Both the position numbers and the translations under genes were made by a program. From contig JBBSHE010000018.1 of NCBI GenBank assembly GCA_038253325.1, positions 1-59,045 on the forward strand: a DNA stretch of 59,045 nt, written 5' to 3'. The notes under the pieces are model-generated. The model saw nothing but the letters and a program-made list of their open reading frames with translations. It was not told where the DNA came from and made no database searches. This stretch comes from JBBSHE01 sp038253325. Its GTDB lineage: Bacteria > Actinomycetota > Actinomycetes > Propionibacteriales > Nocardioidaceae. Below, in pieces: positions 42,109-52,283 of the stretch; the stretch's first letter is position 1; each line of letters opens with the position of its first letter.

Positions 42109-43356
42109 TCAGATCCCTCCGACGAAACGGCCCGGCGACAGTCGGTGATCGGGGTCGAGCTCGTCCTTGAGCCGGCTCATCAGGTCGAGACCGGGCACCG
42201 GACCCCACATGTCGAGAGCGTCGCGGACCGGTGCGGGAGCCGTGAGCGCGACGACGCTCCCGGAGTACGAGGTGGCGGCTGAGCGCAGATCCTCCAAGAC
42301 CGCAGCGGTAACGCCTGGTGTGGCGCTCGCCGGCAACGCGGCGTACAGCACTCCGGCCGCGGACCCGCGCACGTCGATGGGCACCCCGTGCCGGTTTGCG
42401 ACCTGGCGTACTGCGAGCAGCAGCTTGGGCAGGCCGAAGATCTCGGTGGTGAGCTTCAAGCCGGTCTGCCCTGGGCCGAACGGGTAGGCGCCGAACCACG
42501 GCGGTGCCTGGTCCGAGGCAGAGCTCCCGGCTCCGAGCAGCTCGGCCGTCGTCGCGGCGCGTCCCGCTACCCCCTGCTCCGTTCCCTCGAGCAGGACCAC
42601 AACGGTCACCGGCCCAGCGGCCGGCTGGTCGACTTCCACCGCGCTGGGGACGACCTGCGATCCGACGGTCGCGGCCACCGCGCGCCCCGCCGCGTCCACG
42701 TCGGCCACCTCCACGGTGAGCACTTGCCGTGCCTGTGGCAGCGGGTGCAGGCGGAAAGCGACCTGCGTGACCACACCCAGGGTGCCGTACGAGCCGGTGA
42801 GAAGCTTCCCGAAGTCGTATCCGGCAACGTTCTTCACGACCTTGCCGCCGGCCTTGGCGACGACGCCGTCGGCACGCACGAACGTGATCCCGATCAGCAG
42901 GTCGCGCAGCGTCCCGTAGAGCAGCCGCCGCGGGCCGCTGGTGTTGGTGGCAACCGTCCCGCCGAGCGTGGCGGCGGGTTCGGCGACGTCGAGAGCAAGT
43001 TGTTGGCTCGCTTCGGCCAGGGTGGCCTGCAGGCTCTGGACGGTTGTGCCCGCCCGGGCCACCACCACGAGGTCGCCGGCCGCGTGCTCGACGACGCCCG
43101 CGATCAGAGTCGTGTCGAGGACAAGATCGACGGCGGCCGGCGGGGATCCCCAGTCGAGCTTCGTCGCGGCACCGCGGGCGACGACCCGCAGGTCGTGCTC
43201 GTCGGCGATCCGGAGGACGTCCGACGTCTCCTCGGTCGAGGCGGGGGAAGCGACGTACCGGGCGGGCACATCGGCGACCGCGTCGGCGTCGTCCGCCGGT
43301 CGGGCACGCTCGTCGCACACCTTGCGCAGCGCGTCGAGCACGGGGTCGGACGCCAC
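42109..43356 (-). CDS. glcE: Glycolate oxidase FAD-binding subunit
   Basis: A 415-residue FAD-linked oxidase domain protein, the GlcE type, with the FAD-binding segment VARGAATKLDWGSPPAAVDL, the pocket motif AATLGGTVATNTSGPRRLLY, and GGKVVKNVAGYDFGKLLTGS. It is shorter than GlcD and lacks the full C-terminal substrate domain, which is normal. It starts at ATG 43356, two bases after glcD, and is followed immediately by glcF. It is the accessory flavin subunit of glycolate dehydrogenase. Confidence 0.92.
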   Translation of the reverse strand: MASDPVLDALRKVCDERARPADDADAVADVPARYVASPASTEETSDVLRIADEHDLRVVARGAATKLDWGSPPAAVDLVLDTTLIAGVVEHAAGDLVVVARAGTTVQSLQATLAEASQQLALDVAEPAATLGGTVATNTSGPRRLLYGTLRDLLIGITFVRADGVVAKAGGKVVKNVAGYDFGKLLTGSYGTLGVVTQVAFRLHPLPQARQVLTVEVADVDAAGRAVAATVGSQVVPSAVEVDQPAAGPVTVVVLLEGTEQGVAGRAATTAELLGAGSSASDQAPPWFGAYPFGPGQTGLKLTTEIFGLPKLLLAVRQVANRHGVPIDVRGSAAGVLYAALPASATPGVTAAVLEDLRSAATSYSGSVVALTAPAPVRDALDMWGPVPGLDLMSRLKDELDPDHRLSPGRFVGGI

Positions 43357-43358
43357 CG

Positions 43359-44816
43359 TCAGAACACCTCCGCCAGACCCGACTCCTGGAGTGGGTGCGC
43401 GCCCTTTCGGCGACCTGGCACCTCACCACAGAGCCTGGGGGTGGGGAAGATCTTGCCCGGGTTGGAGAGGTGCTCCGGGTCGAAGGCGCACCGCAGCAGC
43501 TGCATCGTGTCGAGGTCGTCATCGGTGAACATGCGCGGCATGTGCTTGGCCTTGTCCATGCCGACGCCGTGCTCGCCGGTGATCGACCCGCCGTACTCGA
43601 TGCACAGGTCGAGGATCGCTGCGGACACCTCCTCAGCGTGATCTGCCTGCCCGGGCACGGACTCGTCGAACAGGACCAATGGGTGCAGGTTGCCGTCGCC
43701 GGCATGGAAGACGTTCGCGACCCTGACGCCGCTGGTACCGGAGAGCTCGGCAATGCGACGCAGGACCTCAGGCAGTGCTGTTCGGGGGATCACGCCGTCC
43801 TGGACGATGTAGTCGGGGCTGATCCGACCGACTGCCGCGAACGCCGACTTGCGGCCCTTCCAGAACAGTGCCCGCTCGGCGTCGTCTGACGCGATCCGGA
43901 TCTCGAATGCTCCGTTGGCTTGACAGTGGCCCTCGACGTCATCGAACTGGGCCTCGACCTCGATCGCCGGTCCGTCGAGCTCGACGATGAGCACCGCACC
44001 GGCGCCCGCCGGATAGTCGCAGTGCACAGCCGCTTCGGCCGCCTCGATGGCCAGCGCGTCCATCATCTCGATCGCGGCCGGGATCACGCCGGCACCGATG
44101 ATGGCGGACACGGCGGCCCCCGCCTCGTCCGTGGACTCGAACGCGGCGAGCAGGGTCTGTACCGCCTCCGGCGCGCGCATCAGTCGAAGCGTTGCCTCGG
44201 TGGCGATTCCGAGGGTTCCTTCAGACCCGACGAACGCGCCCAGCAAGTCGTAACCCGGCGGGTCCGGAGCCTTCCCGCCGAGCCGGATCAGATCGCCGTC
44301 CGGCGCGACCAGCTCGATACCCATGACGTGGTTGGTGGTGAAGCCGTACTTCAGGCAGTGGGCGCCCCCGGAGTTCTCGGCCAGGTTGCCACCGATGGAG
44401 CAGATCTGCTGGCTGGACGGGTCCGGCGCGTAGTAGAAGCCGTACGGCGCGGCGGCCTTGGTGACCTGGAGGTTGATGACGCCGGGCTCGACGACAGCAC
44501 GCTGGTTGGGAGCGTCGACCGCCTTGATCGCGCGCATCTGCGACGTCACGATGAGCACGCCGTCGGCGTGCGGGAGGGCACCGCCGGACAGCCCCGTACC
44601 CGAGCCGCGGGCGACGTACGGCACCCCGGCGTCGACGCAGCACCGCACCACCGCCGCGACCTGTTCGGTGTTGCGGGGAAGCACGACGATCGCCGGCATC
44701 ACCTTGTAGTGGGCAAGCCCGTCGCACTCGTAGGTACGCAGCTGTTGGCGGTCGGTGAGGACGGCGTCGGCACCGATCGCTGACCGTAGCCGCGTGGCGA
44801 GGTGATCGAGGTCCAT
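43359..44816 (-). CDS. glcD: Glycolate oxidase catalytic subunit
   Basis: A 485-residue FAD-dependent oxidase starting at ATG 44816. FAD-binding motifs PYVARGSGTGLSGGALPHAD and SIGGNLAENSGGAHCLKYGF are intact, as is the PCMH-type segment LLGAFVGSEGTLGIATEATL. The C-terminal FAD-oxidase domain ends with YGGSITGEHGVGMDKAKHMP, the metal and substrate-binding signature of GlcD and D-lactate dehydrogenase. It oxidises glycolate to glyoxylate. It lies 12 bases after the malate synthase gene and two before glcE. Confidence 0.93.
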   Translation of the reverse strand: MDLDHLATRLRSAIGADAVLTDRQQLRTYECDGLAHYKVMPAIVVLPRNTEQVAAVVRCCVDAGVPYVARGSGTGLSGGALPHADGVLIVTSQMRAIKAVDAPNQRAVVEPGVINLQVTKAAAPYGFYYAPDPSSQQICSIGGNLAENSGGAHCLKYGFTTNHVMGIELVAPDGDLIRLGGKAPDPPGYDLLGAFVGSEGTLGIATEATLRLMRAPEAVQTLLAAFESTDEAGAAVSAIIGAGVIPAAIEMMDALAIEAAEAAVHCDYPAGAGAVLIVELDGPAIEVEAQFDDVEGHCQANGAFEIRIASDDAERALFWKGRKSAFAAVGRISPDYIVQDGVIPRTALPEVLRRIAELSGTSGVRVANVFHAGDGNLHPLVLFDESVPGQADHAEEVSAAILDLCIEYGGSITGEHGVGMDKAKHMPRMFTDDDLDTMQLLRCAFDPEHLSNPGKIFPTPRLCGEVPGRRKGAHPLQESGLAEVF

Positions 44817-44828
44817 GGCGTTGTCCGT

Positions 44829-46424
<1,596 letters not shown>

Positions 46425-46598
46425 TCGCGTGACTCCCTGGTGCCGACATGACCTGAGCCTTTCTCGACACCCTCTCAGCAGCACCCGGTTTTCGCAATCG
46501 GGGCACCTGACCTCATCGGGCACCAGCTCACGGGCGACTGTCTATCGTTGAGCTCCACGGAGGCCGCGGCCTCCTCGTCCGCAGGGAGGCCACCACCA

Positions 46599-47351
46599 AT
46601 GGCGGAGACGGATCTGTCCGGACGGCACGCCCTGGTTACCGGAGGCGGCAGCGGCATCGGGGCGGCCTGCGTACGTCGGCTGGCCGGGGCGGGTGCACGA
46701 GTGACGGTGGCCGACATCGACGATGAGCGGGCCCGGTCGGTGGCCGAACAGGTGGGCGGCGAGGCGTGGCAGGTTGACCTCGCCGACACGGCAGCGTTGG
46801 CGACTCTGACCCTCGACGTCGACGTGCTCGTCAACAACGCAGGTATCCAGCACGTCGCGGCCATCCACGAGTTCCCGCCGGAGCGCTTCTCGGCCATTGT
46901 GCGGCTGATGCTGGAGGCGCCGTTCCTGCTGGTGCGCGCGGCGCTTCCCGGCATGTACCGCAACGGCTTCGGGCGGATCGTGAACGTCTCGTCTGTACAC
47001 GGGCTTCGGGCGTCGCCTTACAAGTCGGCGTATGTGGCAGCCAAGCACGGCCTCGAGGGTCTGTCCAAGGTCACCGCTCTGGAAGGCGCCGTCCATGGCG
47101 TCACCTCCAACACGGTGTGCCCGGCCTACGTACGCACGCCGCTTGTCGAGGGCCAGATTGCCGACCAGGCGAACGTGCATGGCATCTCGGAGGACGACGT
47201 GCTCGAGCAAGTGCTCCTTACCGAGCCGGCAATCAAGAGGCTCGTGGAACCGGACGAGGTGGCGGAGGTCGTCGCGTTCCTGTGCGGTCCGGCCGCGACG
47301 TTCATCACCGGGTCTGCCATCACGGTCGACGGGGGCTGGAGCGCACGATGA
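46599..47351 (+). CDS. 3-hydroxybutyrate dehydrogenase-like SDR
   Basis: A 250-residue classical short-chain dehydrogenase starting at ATG 46599, nine bases after GGGAGG. TGGGSGIGAACVRRL is the NAD(P) site, VLVNNAGIQHVAAIHEFPPE the structural motif, SSVHGLRASPYKSAYVAAKHG the catalytic Ser-Tyr-Lys, and NTVCPAYVRTPLVEGQIADQ plus the C-terminal ITVDGGWSAR complete the fold. The NAGIQHV and VRTPLVEGQI segments match 3-hydroxybutyrate dehydrogenase. It oxidises 3-hydroxybutyrate to acetoacetate, linked to storage-polymer or ketone use. It is divergent from aceB across 174 bases. Confidence 0.88.
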   Translation: MAETDLSGRHALVTGGGSGIGAACVRRLAGAGARVTVADIDDERARSVAEQVGGEAWQVDLADTAALATLTLDVDVLVNNAGIQHVAAIHEFPPERFSAIVRLMLEAPFLLVRAALPGMYRNGFGRIVNVSSVHGLRASPYKSAYVAAKHGLEGLSKVTALEGAVHGVTSNTVCPAYVRTPLVEGQIADQANVHGISEDDVLEQVLLTEPAIKRLVEPDEVAEVVAFLCGPAATFITGSAITVDGGWSAR

Positions 47352-47375
47352 CGCCGTCTGGCGAAGGTCACACGA

Positions 47376-47618
47376 TCAACTGAGCCACAACCCGTGACGG
47401 TTGCCCTCTTCGTCCGGGGGCGCGTCCCGGTCGACGTGCCGGCCGGGACCGGTGGTCGGCGACCGGGGGCCGGTGCCATTGGACCCGGTACGGCGCATGG
47501 CAAGGTCGATCAGTTCTGTCGCGAGGTATTCCTCCAGCGAGTGCCCGGACCTCTCAGCCAGTTCGGTGAGTTCGTCACGCACGTGGTCTGGGATGTTGCG
47601 GATCGTGATCGCAACCAT
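47376..47618 (-). CDS. Orphan FitA-type antitoxin
   Basis: An 80-residue protein starting at ATG 47618 with VAITIRNIPDHVRDELTELA then ERSGHSLEEYLATELIDLAM, a full ribbon-helix-helix like the VapB at 50222 (VAITIRNVPAGVRDELASRA). The second half (TGPRSPTTGPGRHVDRDAPP) is Gly/Pro-rich and does not resemble an antitoxin tail. No PIN toxin follows; the next sequence downstream is the convergent SDR gene. So it is an orphan or half-decayed partner that could still bind DNA, perhaps at a related module's operator. Confidence 0.7.
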   Translation of the reverse strand: MVAITIRNIPDHVRDELTELAERSGHSLEEYLATELIDLAMRRTGSNGTGPRSPTTGPGRHVDRDAPPDEEGNRHGLWLS

Positions 47619-47782
47619 TTGGTCACTCTAGCCGCCGCCGGATCGTTCCGACAATCAAAGTGCGGTCGGTACCTGCCGGGAGAGCGACCTCGCGCGCGGT
47701 GGTTCAATGGTCGGCCGGATCGTCGCGCGATGTGCAGGATCACGACATAGCCGGCCGTTCGGATCGTCGATCCCGCTGTATG

Positions 47783-47800
47783 CTACTTACGGGTAACTAG
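47783..47800. promoter_or_regulatory. 18-bp palindrome before the acyl-CoA dehydrogenase gene
   Basis: CTAC-TTACGGGTAAC-TAG forms an 18-bp inverted repeat (47783-47800) with one mismatched pair; its core TTAC-GG-GTAA is perfect. It lies 18 bases before the GTG start and overlaps the 3' end of a TATGCT -10-like hexamer (47779-47784). This is the form of a TetR- or FadR-like operator. The regulator is not in the window. Confidence 0.5.
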
Positions 47801-47818
47801 GTGACGAAAGGGCGGAAC

Positions 47819-49792
47819 GTGAGTACCGACGCGACCGAGACCCGGACCCAGACCACCGCGCCGGCGGCTGCAGCCGGCACCTCCGACGTCAGCGAGCGCG
47901 AGGCGCGCGAGGTCGCCGAGGCGGCGCGGGAGACAGAGTGGCGCCGGCCGAGCTTCGCCAAGGAGCTGTATCTCGGCCGGTTCGATCTGTCGCTCATCCA
48001 CCCTCATCCGCGTGCGGACGCCGACGACGCCGCCCGCGGGGACGCGTTCCTGAAGCGGCTGCGGGCATACTGCGACACTCTCGACGGGCAACGGATCGAG
48101 CGTGACGCGATGATCCCCGACGAGTACGTCAAGGGGTTTGCCGAGCTCGGCGTGTTCGGGATGAAGATCCCGCAGGAGTACGGCGGCCTAGGTCTGTCCA
48201 TGTCGTACTACGGCAAGGCACTCATGCTGCTCGGCTCGGTGCACCCGAGCATCGGGACACTGGTTTCGGCCCACCAGTCCATCGGCGTACCTGAACCGGT
48301 GAAGATCTTCGGCACCGACGACCAGAAACAGCGGTTCCTTCCGCGCTGCGCCGAGGGCGCGATCTCCGCGTTTCTGCTGACCGAGCCCGATGTCGGTTCC
48401 GACCCGGCACGGCTGGCGACAACCGCGACGCCCACCGACGACGGCGACGCGTACATCCTGGACGGTGTCAAGCTGTGGACGACGAACGGCGTCGTCGCCG
48501 AACTGCTCGTCGTGATGGCCGCGGTACCCGCGCACGGCGGCGGACGTGGCGGCATCACGGCGTTCGTCGTGGACGGTGACTCGCCCGGTATCACCGTCGA
48601 GAACCGCAACGCATTCATGGGTCTCAAGGGGATCGAGAACGGGGTGACTCGGTTCCACCAGGTGCGGGTCCCGACCGCGAACCGGCTCGGCGGCGAGGGC
48701 AAGGGCCTCAAGATCGCGCTGACGACGCTCAACACCGGGCGGCTGTCGATCCCCGCGATGTGTGCCGGTGCCGGGAAGTGGTGTCTCAAGATCGCCCGCG
48801 AGTGGTCGGCCGAGCGCGTTCAGTGGGGACGGCCCGTCGGCATGCATGAGGCGGTCGCGACGAAGCTGTCCTTCATCGCCGCGACGACGTTCGCCCTGGA
48901 GGCGGTGCTCGAGCTGTCGGCCCAGCTCTCCGACGCCGGGACCAAGGACATCCGGATCGAGGCGGCGCTGGCGAAGTTGTGGTCGAGCGAGATGGCATGG
49001 CTGGTTGCCGACGAGCTCGTCCAGGTCCGGGGCGGACGGGGCTACGAGACGGCCGCCTCTCTGGCCGCCCGCGGTGAACGGGCGGTTCCCGCCGAACAGA
49101 TCCTCCGTGACCTGAGAATCAACCGGATCTTCGAGGGCTCGTCGGAAATCATGCGGCTGCTCATCGCCCGGGAGGCCGTCGACGCGCACCTGGCGGCGGC
49201 CGGCGCCCTCGCCGAGGCGGACGCCGATCTGGGCGCAAAGGCACGAGCCGGCCTCAGGGCCAGCGGGTTCTACGCCAAGTGGCTGCCACAGCTTGTCGTC
49301 GGCAAGGGCACCGTGCCCGGCTCGTACGGCGAGTTCGGGCCGCTTCGCCGGTATCTGCGGTATGTCGAGCGCTCGTCACGCAAGCTGGCTCGGCAGACGT
49401 TCTATGCGATGAGCCGCTGGCAGGCGAAGCTTGAGTACCGGCAGGCGTTCCTCGGCCGGATCGTCGACATCGGCGCCGAGCTGTTCGCGATGGCGGCCTG
49501 TTGTTCGCGCGCCGAGATGCTTCGGTCCGACGACGACGGGCAGGGTGGCGCCGCGTACGAGTTGGCTGATGCGTTCTGCGCGCAGGCGAAGATCCGCGTC
49601 GACGAGATGTTCGGCAGGCTGTGGACGAACACCGACGAGGCCGACCGGCGGGTCGCGAAGGACCTGCTCGCCGGCGAGTACGTCTGGCTCGAGGACGGTG
49701 TCGTTGACCAGTCCGAGGGCACCGGCCCGTGGATCGCGTCTTGGGTGCCCGGCCCGTCGCAGACGGACAACGTCGCCCGCTCCACCCGCTGA
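47819..49792 (+). CDS. Acyl-CoA dehydrogenase
   Basis: A 657-residue acyl-CoA dehydrogenase starting at GTG 47819, with GGGCGGAAC just before it. The N-terminal 85 residues are polar. Then come FAELGVFGMKIPQEYGGLGL, FLLTEPDVGSDPARLATTAT (FAD-binding), GVKLWTTNG, and the helical C-domain with ELVQVRGGRGYETAASLAAR and RDLRINRIFEGSSEIMRLLI, where the catalytic Glu region lies. A C-terminal extension of about 170 residues, as in VLCAD-like and FadE-type enzymes, follows. It oxidises acyl-CoA to enoyl-CoA. A palindromic operator candidate stands just upstream. Confidence 0.92.
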   Translation: MSTDATETRTQTTAPAAAAGTSDVSEREAREVAEAARETEWRRPSFAKELYLGRFDLSLIHPHPRADADDAARGDAFLKRLRAYCDTLDGQRIERDAMIPDEYVKGFAELGVFGMKIPQEYGGLGLSMSYYGKALMLLGSVHPSIGTLVSAHQSIGVPEPVKIFGTDDQKQRFLPRCAEGAISAFLLTEPDVGSDPARLATTATPTDDGDAYILDGVKLWTTNGVVAELLVVMAAVPAHGGGRGGITAFVVDGDSPGITVENRNAFMGLKGIENGVTRFHQVRVPTANRLGGEGKGLKIALTTLNTGRLSIPAMCAGAGKWCLKIAREWSAERVQWGRPVGMHEAVATKLSFIAATTFALEAVLELSAQLSDAGTKDIRIEAALAKLWSSEMAWLVADELVQVRGGRGYETAASLAARGERAVPAEQILRDLRINRIFEGSSEIMRLLIAREAVDAHLAAAGALAEADADLGAKARAGLRASGFYAKWLPQLVVGKGTVPGSYGEFGPLRRYLRYVERSSRKLARQTFYAMSRWQAKLEYRQAFLGRIVDIGAELFAMAACCSRAEMLRSDDDGQGGAAYELADAFCAQAKIRVDEMFGRLWTNTDEADRRVAKDLLAGEYVWLEDGVVDQSEGTGPWIASWVPGPSQTDNVARSTR

Positions 49793-49816
49793 ACGACGCC
49801 GAATCACCGTCGGGCC

Positions 49817-50215
49817 TCAGGGGGTCATGACGACGCAGCGCGGCCCGTTCGCTCGCGACAACCGTTGGTCGAGCGTGACCAGCGGCGCCTCGAGAAGCTC
49901 CGCGAGTGCCACGTACGCCGCGTCGTAGCTGCTCACCGACGAGCGCAGTTCCCAGATTCGTTCGGCGAGTGCGTCGAACGGCCAGAGCTCGACCGGCAGC
50001 ACCCGGAGATCGGCGTACGCAAGCGACGCCTCTGTGCTGGTGATGTCGGCTGCCATCTCGAGGCGGCGCAGGACGTTGGCCGCCTCGTACAACATCAGCT
50101 CCGGCGCCGCAATTCTGCCGGCCTGGATCTTGGTGGCCGACCACGTTCCCGCGTCACCGCTGTCGCACAACGCGGCGACGACAGCAGAAGAGTCGACGAC
50201 GAAGGTGTCGGTCAT
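49817..50215 (-). CDS. VapC-type PIN-domain toxin
   Basis: A 132-residue PIN-domain protein starting at ATG 50215. The four acidic residues are D8 (TFVVDSSAVVAAL), E44 (LMLYEAANVLRRL), D98 (SVSSYDAAYVALAE) and D116 (LVTLDQRLS), an intact metal site. The SSYDAAYVALAE segment is characteristic of the FitB/VapC subgroup. It begins six bases after the antitoxin stop. Predicted RNase toxin. Confidence 0.9.
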   Translation of the reverse strand: MTDTFVVDSSAVVAALCDSGDAGTWSATKIQAGRIAAPELMLYEAANVLRRLEMAADITSTEASLAYADLRVLPVELWPFDALAERIWELRSSVSSYDAAYVALAELLEAPLVTLDQRLSRANGPRCVVMTP

Positions 50216-50221
50216 CCGGCG

Positions 50222-50455
50222 TCAGCGACGATCGGTATCGCGGGCGGCGAGGATGTCCTCCGGATCGACAGCCCGGCCCACCGTAGCGACCCGCGATCGT
50301 GCCGACGCGATCACGTCCGCCGGCGTGCGCCGGGCCGCGAGCTCCGTCAGTTCGGCCGCAAGATATTCCTGAAGTGAGCGTCCGGACTTGGCGGCCCGAG
50401 ACGCGAGCTCGTCTCGAACGCCGGCGGGGACGTTGCGGATCGTGATCGCCACCAT
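50222..50455 (-). CDS. FitA/VapB-type antitoxin
   Basis: A 77-residue protein starting at ATG 50455: VAITIRNVPAGVRDELASRA then AKSGRSLQEYLAAELTELAA is the ribbon-helix-helix, and DPEDILAARDTDRR is the toxin-binding tail. It is the first gene of the pair with the PIN toxin. Its N-terminal half is nearly the same as that of the orphan antitoxin at 47376 (VAITIRN and EEYLATEL-like segments), so they may have arisen by duplication within the region. Confidence 0.88.
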   Translation of the reverse strand: MVAITIRNVPAGVRDELASRAAKSGRSLQEYLAAELTELAARRTPADVIASARSRVATVGRAVDPEDILAARDTDRR

Positions 50456-50621
50456 GCATGCATTGTAGCTGCATCAGCAGCGTCTTCGGTCGGGTGATCA
50501 GGCTGATCGCGCGCATCAATGTCCGCCCCCTCGCGCAGATGGCGCGCTCCTGATGCGTCGGCAAGCCGTTGGCGAAATTGGAGGCTTCGACCGATGAGTT
50601 TCAGGCTCCGCCCTGGTCAGT

Positions 50622-50942
50622 ACCCGCAACCTCCACGACGACGCCAGGCTCGAGATGCCGCCGTTCCCGGCGTGGTTCGACGGCCGGGGTGCCGTCATGG
50701 CGTTCCTCACCAGCCGGGTGCTGCCGGCGAACCCTCGCAAGGTCCTGTCGATCGGGGCGAACGGTCAGCCAGCGGCCGCGACGTACGTGGGCGACTCCGA
50801 TGGCGGCGGGTACCGCGCTCACAACATCCAGGTGCTGACGATCTCGGGTGACCGGATCACGAGGATCGACGCCTTCTTGGAGACTGACATCTTTGCCCTG
50901 TTCGAGCTGCCGCTGACGTACCCGGCAACCGCGTCCGGCTGA
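50622..50942 (+). pseudogene. C-terminal SnoaL-like remnant of a SigJ-type ECF sigma factor
   Basis: The frame reads LHDDARLEMPPFPAWFDGRG then AVMAFLTSRVLPANPRKVLS and ANGQPAAATYVGDSDGGG, ending YRAHNIQVLTISGDRITRID and a stop at 50942. This is the SnoaL-like C-terminal domain of large ECF sigma factors (TIGR02960/SigJ type). An in-frame TGA lies just upstream of the region, and the sigma2 and sigma4 domains (about 200 residues) are missing. A late ATG (50655) could make a 95-residue peptide, but it would be half a fold. Confidence 0.65.
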
Positions 50943-51042
50943 ACGTCGGCCGTCTGCGGGATTGAACCGTAGAGTGCACCTTGCGAGGTGTTACACCCGT
51001 TTTTCGCCAGAAGTCGAGCGTTCAATCGATCAGGGGAAGCCG

Positions 51043-52143
51043 TTGCGTCGTATCACCCAAACCGGCAGCAGTCGACGACGAGTCGTCGGAGCGGCAGCCG
51101 TCGCCGTTCTCACGGCAACGGGATGTGCTGGAACGAGCAGCGGAGGCCCGACGACAGCCGCTGGAAAGTCGGCCAGCACCACACGGGCCAGCACCACAAG
51201 GACCAGCGCCACCACGGCTACCGCGACAGCGGGCGGGCCGACGACCGCGAGCGCCATCACGGCCAGCGCGACCACGTCTCGTCCGACAACGGCTCGGGCG
51301 ACAACGGCTCGGGCGACCACGTCTCCTCCGACAACGGCGCGCGCAACCACGTCCCCTGCGACCACCGCTACTCCGCCAGCAGGCCATCACCCTGCCCGGT
51401 GCACGACAACGGTGGTCGCGGCGGGCGACATGAACGACCTCCCGGCGGTTCAGGCCACCGGCAGGCTCGCCGTCCTCTTGCATCCCGATCTCGTCGCGGC
51501 GTTGGGTGATGAGCAGTATCCCGTCGGCGCGCTCGCCGCGTACCTCCATGGCTACGACACGACCGGCTGGGGCGACCTCGAGGCCAGGACGCGACCCGTT
51601 CCCGGCAATCACGAGTACGGAACGCCCGGCGCGGCCGGCTACTTCGCCAACTTCCACCATCCGCCGCCGTACTATGCCTACGACGCCGGGTGCGGCTGGC
51701 GTGCCTACGCGCTCAACAGCGAGGTCGACATTGCCAGCGAGGCACAGTGGCTCAGCCGCGATCTCGCCGCGCATCCCGCTGCGGACGTCCTCGCGTACTG
51801 GCACCGACCGCTGTACTCGTCAGGGGTCGAGCACGGCGGAGATCCGGCGATGCAGCCCTTCTGGACTGCGCTGGGGGGTCGGTTCGGAGTCATCCTCAAT
51901 GGCCATGAGCACAACTACGAACGCTTCGCCCCGCGGGGAGGCCTCCGTGAGTTCGTCGTCGGTACGGGCGGGTCCGCGACATATCCGTTCCGAGCGACAC
52001 CGGACGCGACGAGCGCGAGACGGATCGCAGACACGCCCGGTGTCCTGCTGCTGCAGCTCGAGACGGGCGCCTATACGTGGAGCTTCCGCAACGTCGACAA
52101 CAGGCCGCTCGATGCCGGCACCGGAAGTCGTGTCGCGCACTGA
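51043..52143 (+). CDS. Secreted metallophosphoesterase lipoprotein with Thr/Ala-rich stalk
   Basis: A 366-residue protein. TTG 51043 is chosen: AGGGGAA lies six bases before it and the signal LRRITQTGSSRRRVVGAAAV with AVLTATGC (lipobox-like Cys) follows. Residues about 35-110 are a Thr/Ala/Ser linker of the kind that spans the cell wall. The catalytic domain has VAAGDMNDL, AALGDEQYPVG, VPGNHEYG, YWHRPLYSSG and LNGHEHNYERF, all metal ligands of purple acid phosphatase-like calcineurin-fold enzymes. It should hydrolyse phosphate esters outside the cell. Followed by two other predicted lipoproteins with 140- and minus-4-base spacing. Confidence 0.87.
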   Translation: MRRITQTGSSRRRVVGAAAVAVLTATGCAGTSSGGPTTAAGKSASTTRASTTRTSATTATATAGGPTTASAITASATTSRPTTARATTARATTSPPTTARATTSPATTATPPAGHHPARCTTTVVAAGDMNDLPAVQATGRLAVLLHPDLVAALGDEQYPVGALAAYLHGYDTTGWGDLEARTRPVPGNHEYGTPGAAGYFANFHHPPPYYAYDAGCGWRAYALNSEVDIASEAQWLSRDLAAHPAADVLAYWHRPLYSSGVEHGGDPAMQPFWTALGGRFGVILNGHEHNYERFAPRGGLREFVVGTGGSATYPFRATPDATSARRIADTPGVLLLQLETGAYTWSFRNVDNRPLDAGTGSRVAH

Positions 52144-52283
52144 CGCTGCGAGCCGTCGCCTGCGGGTAGCCGACCCCCGCGATGCCTCACAGGTACGTCT
52201 TGGCCGGCTCTCAGGCGTCCCCGGTAGTTTCGCGGATCAACGGTGAGTACTCGCGGGCCGGTCGTACGAGCAGGAGGTCGTCG

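Noticed and set aside
47634..47780. A tRNA around the GGTTCAA at 47701-47707
   Set aside because: No acceptor, anticodon or D stem can be folded around it.
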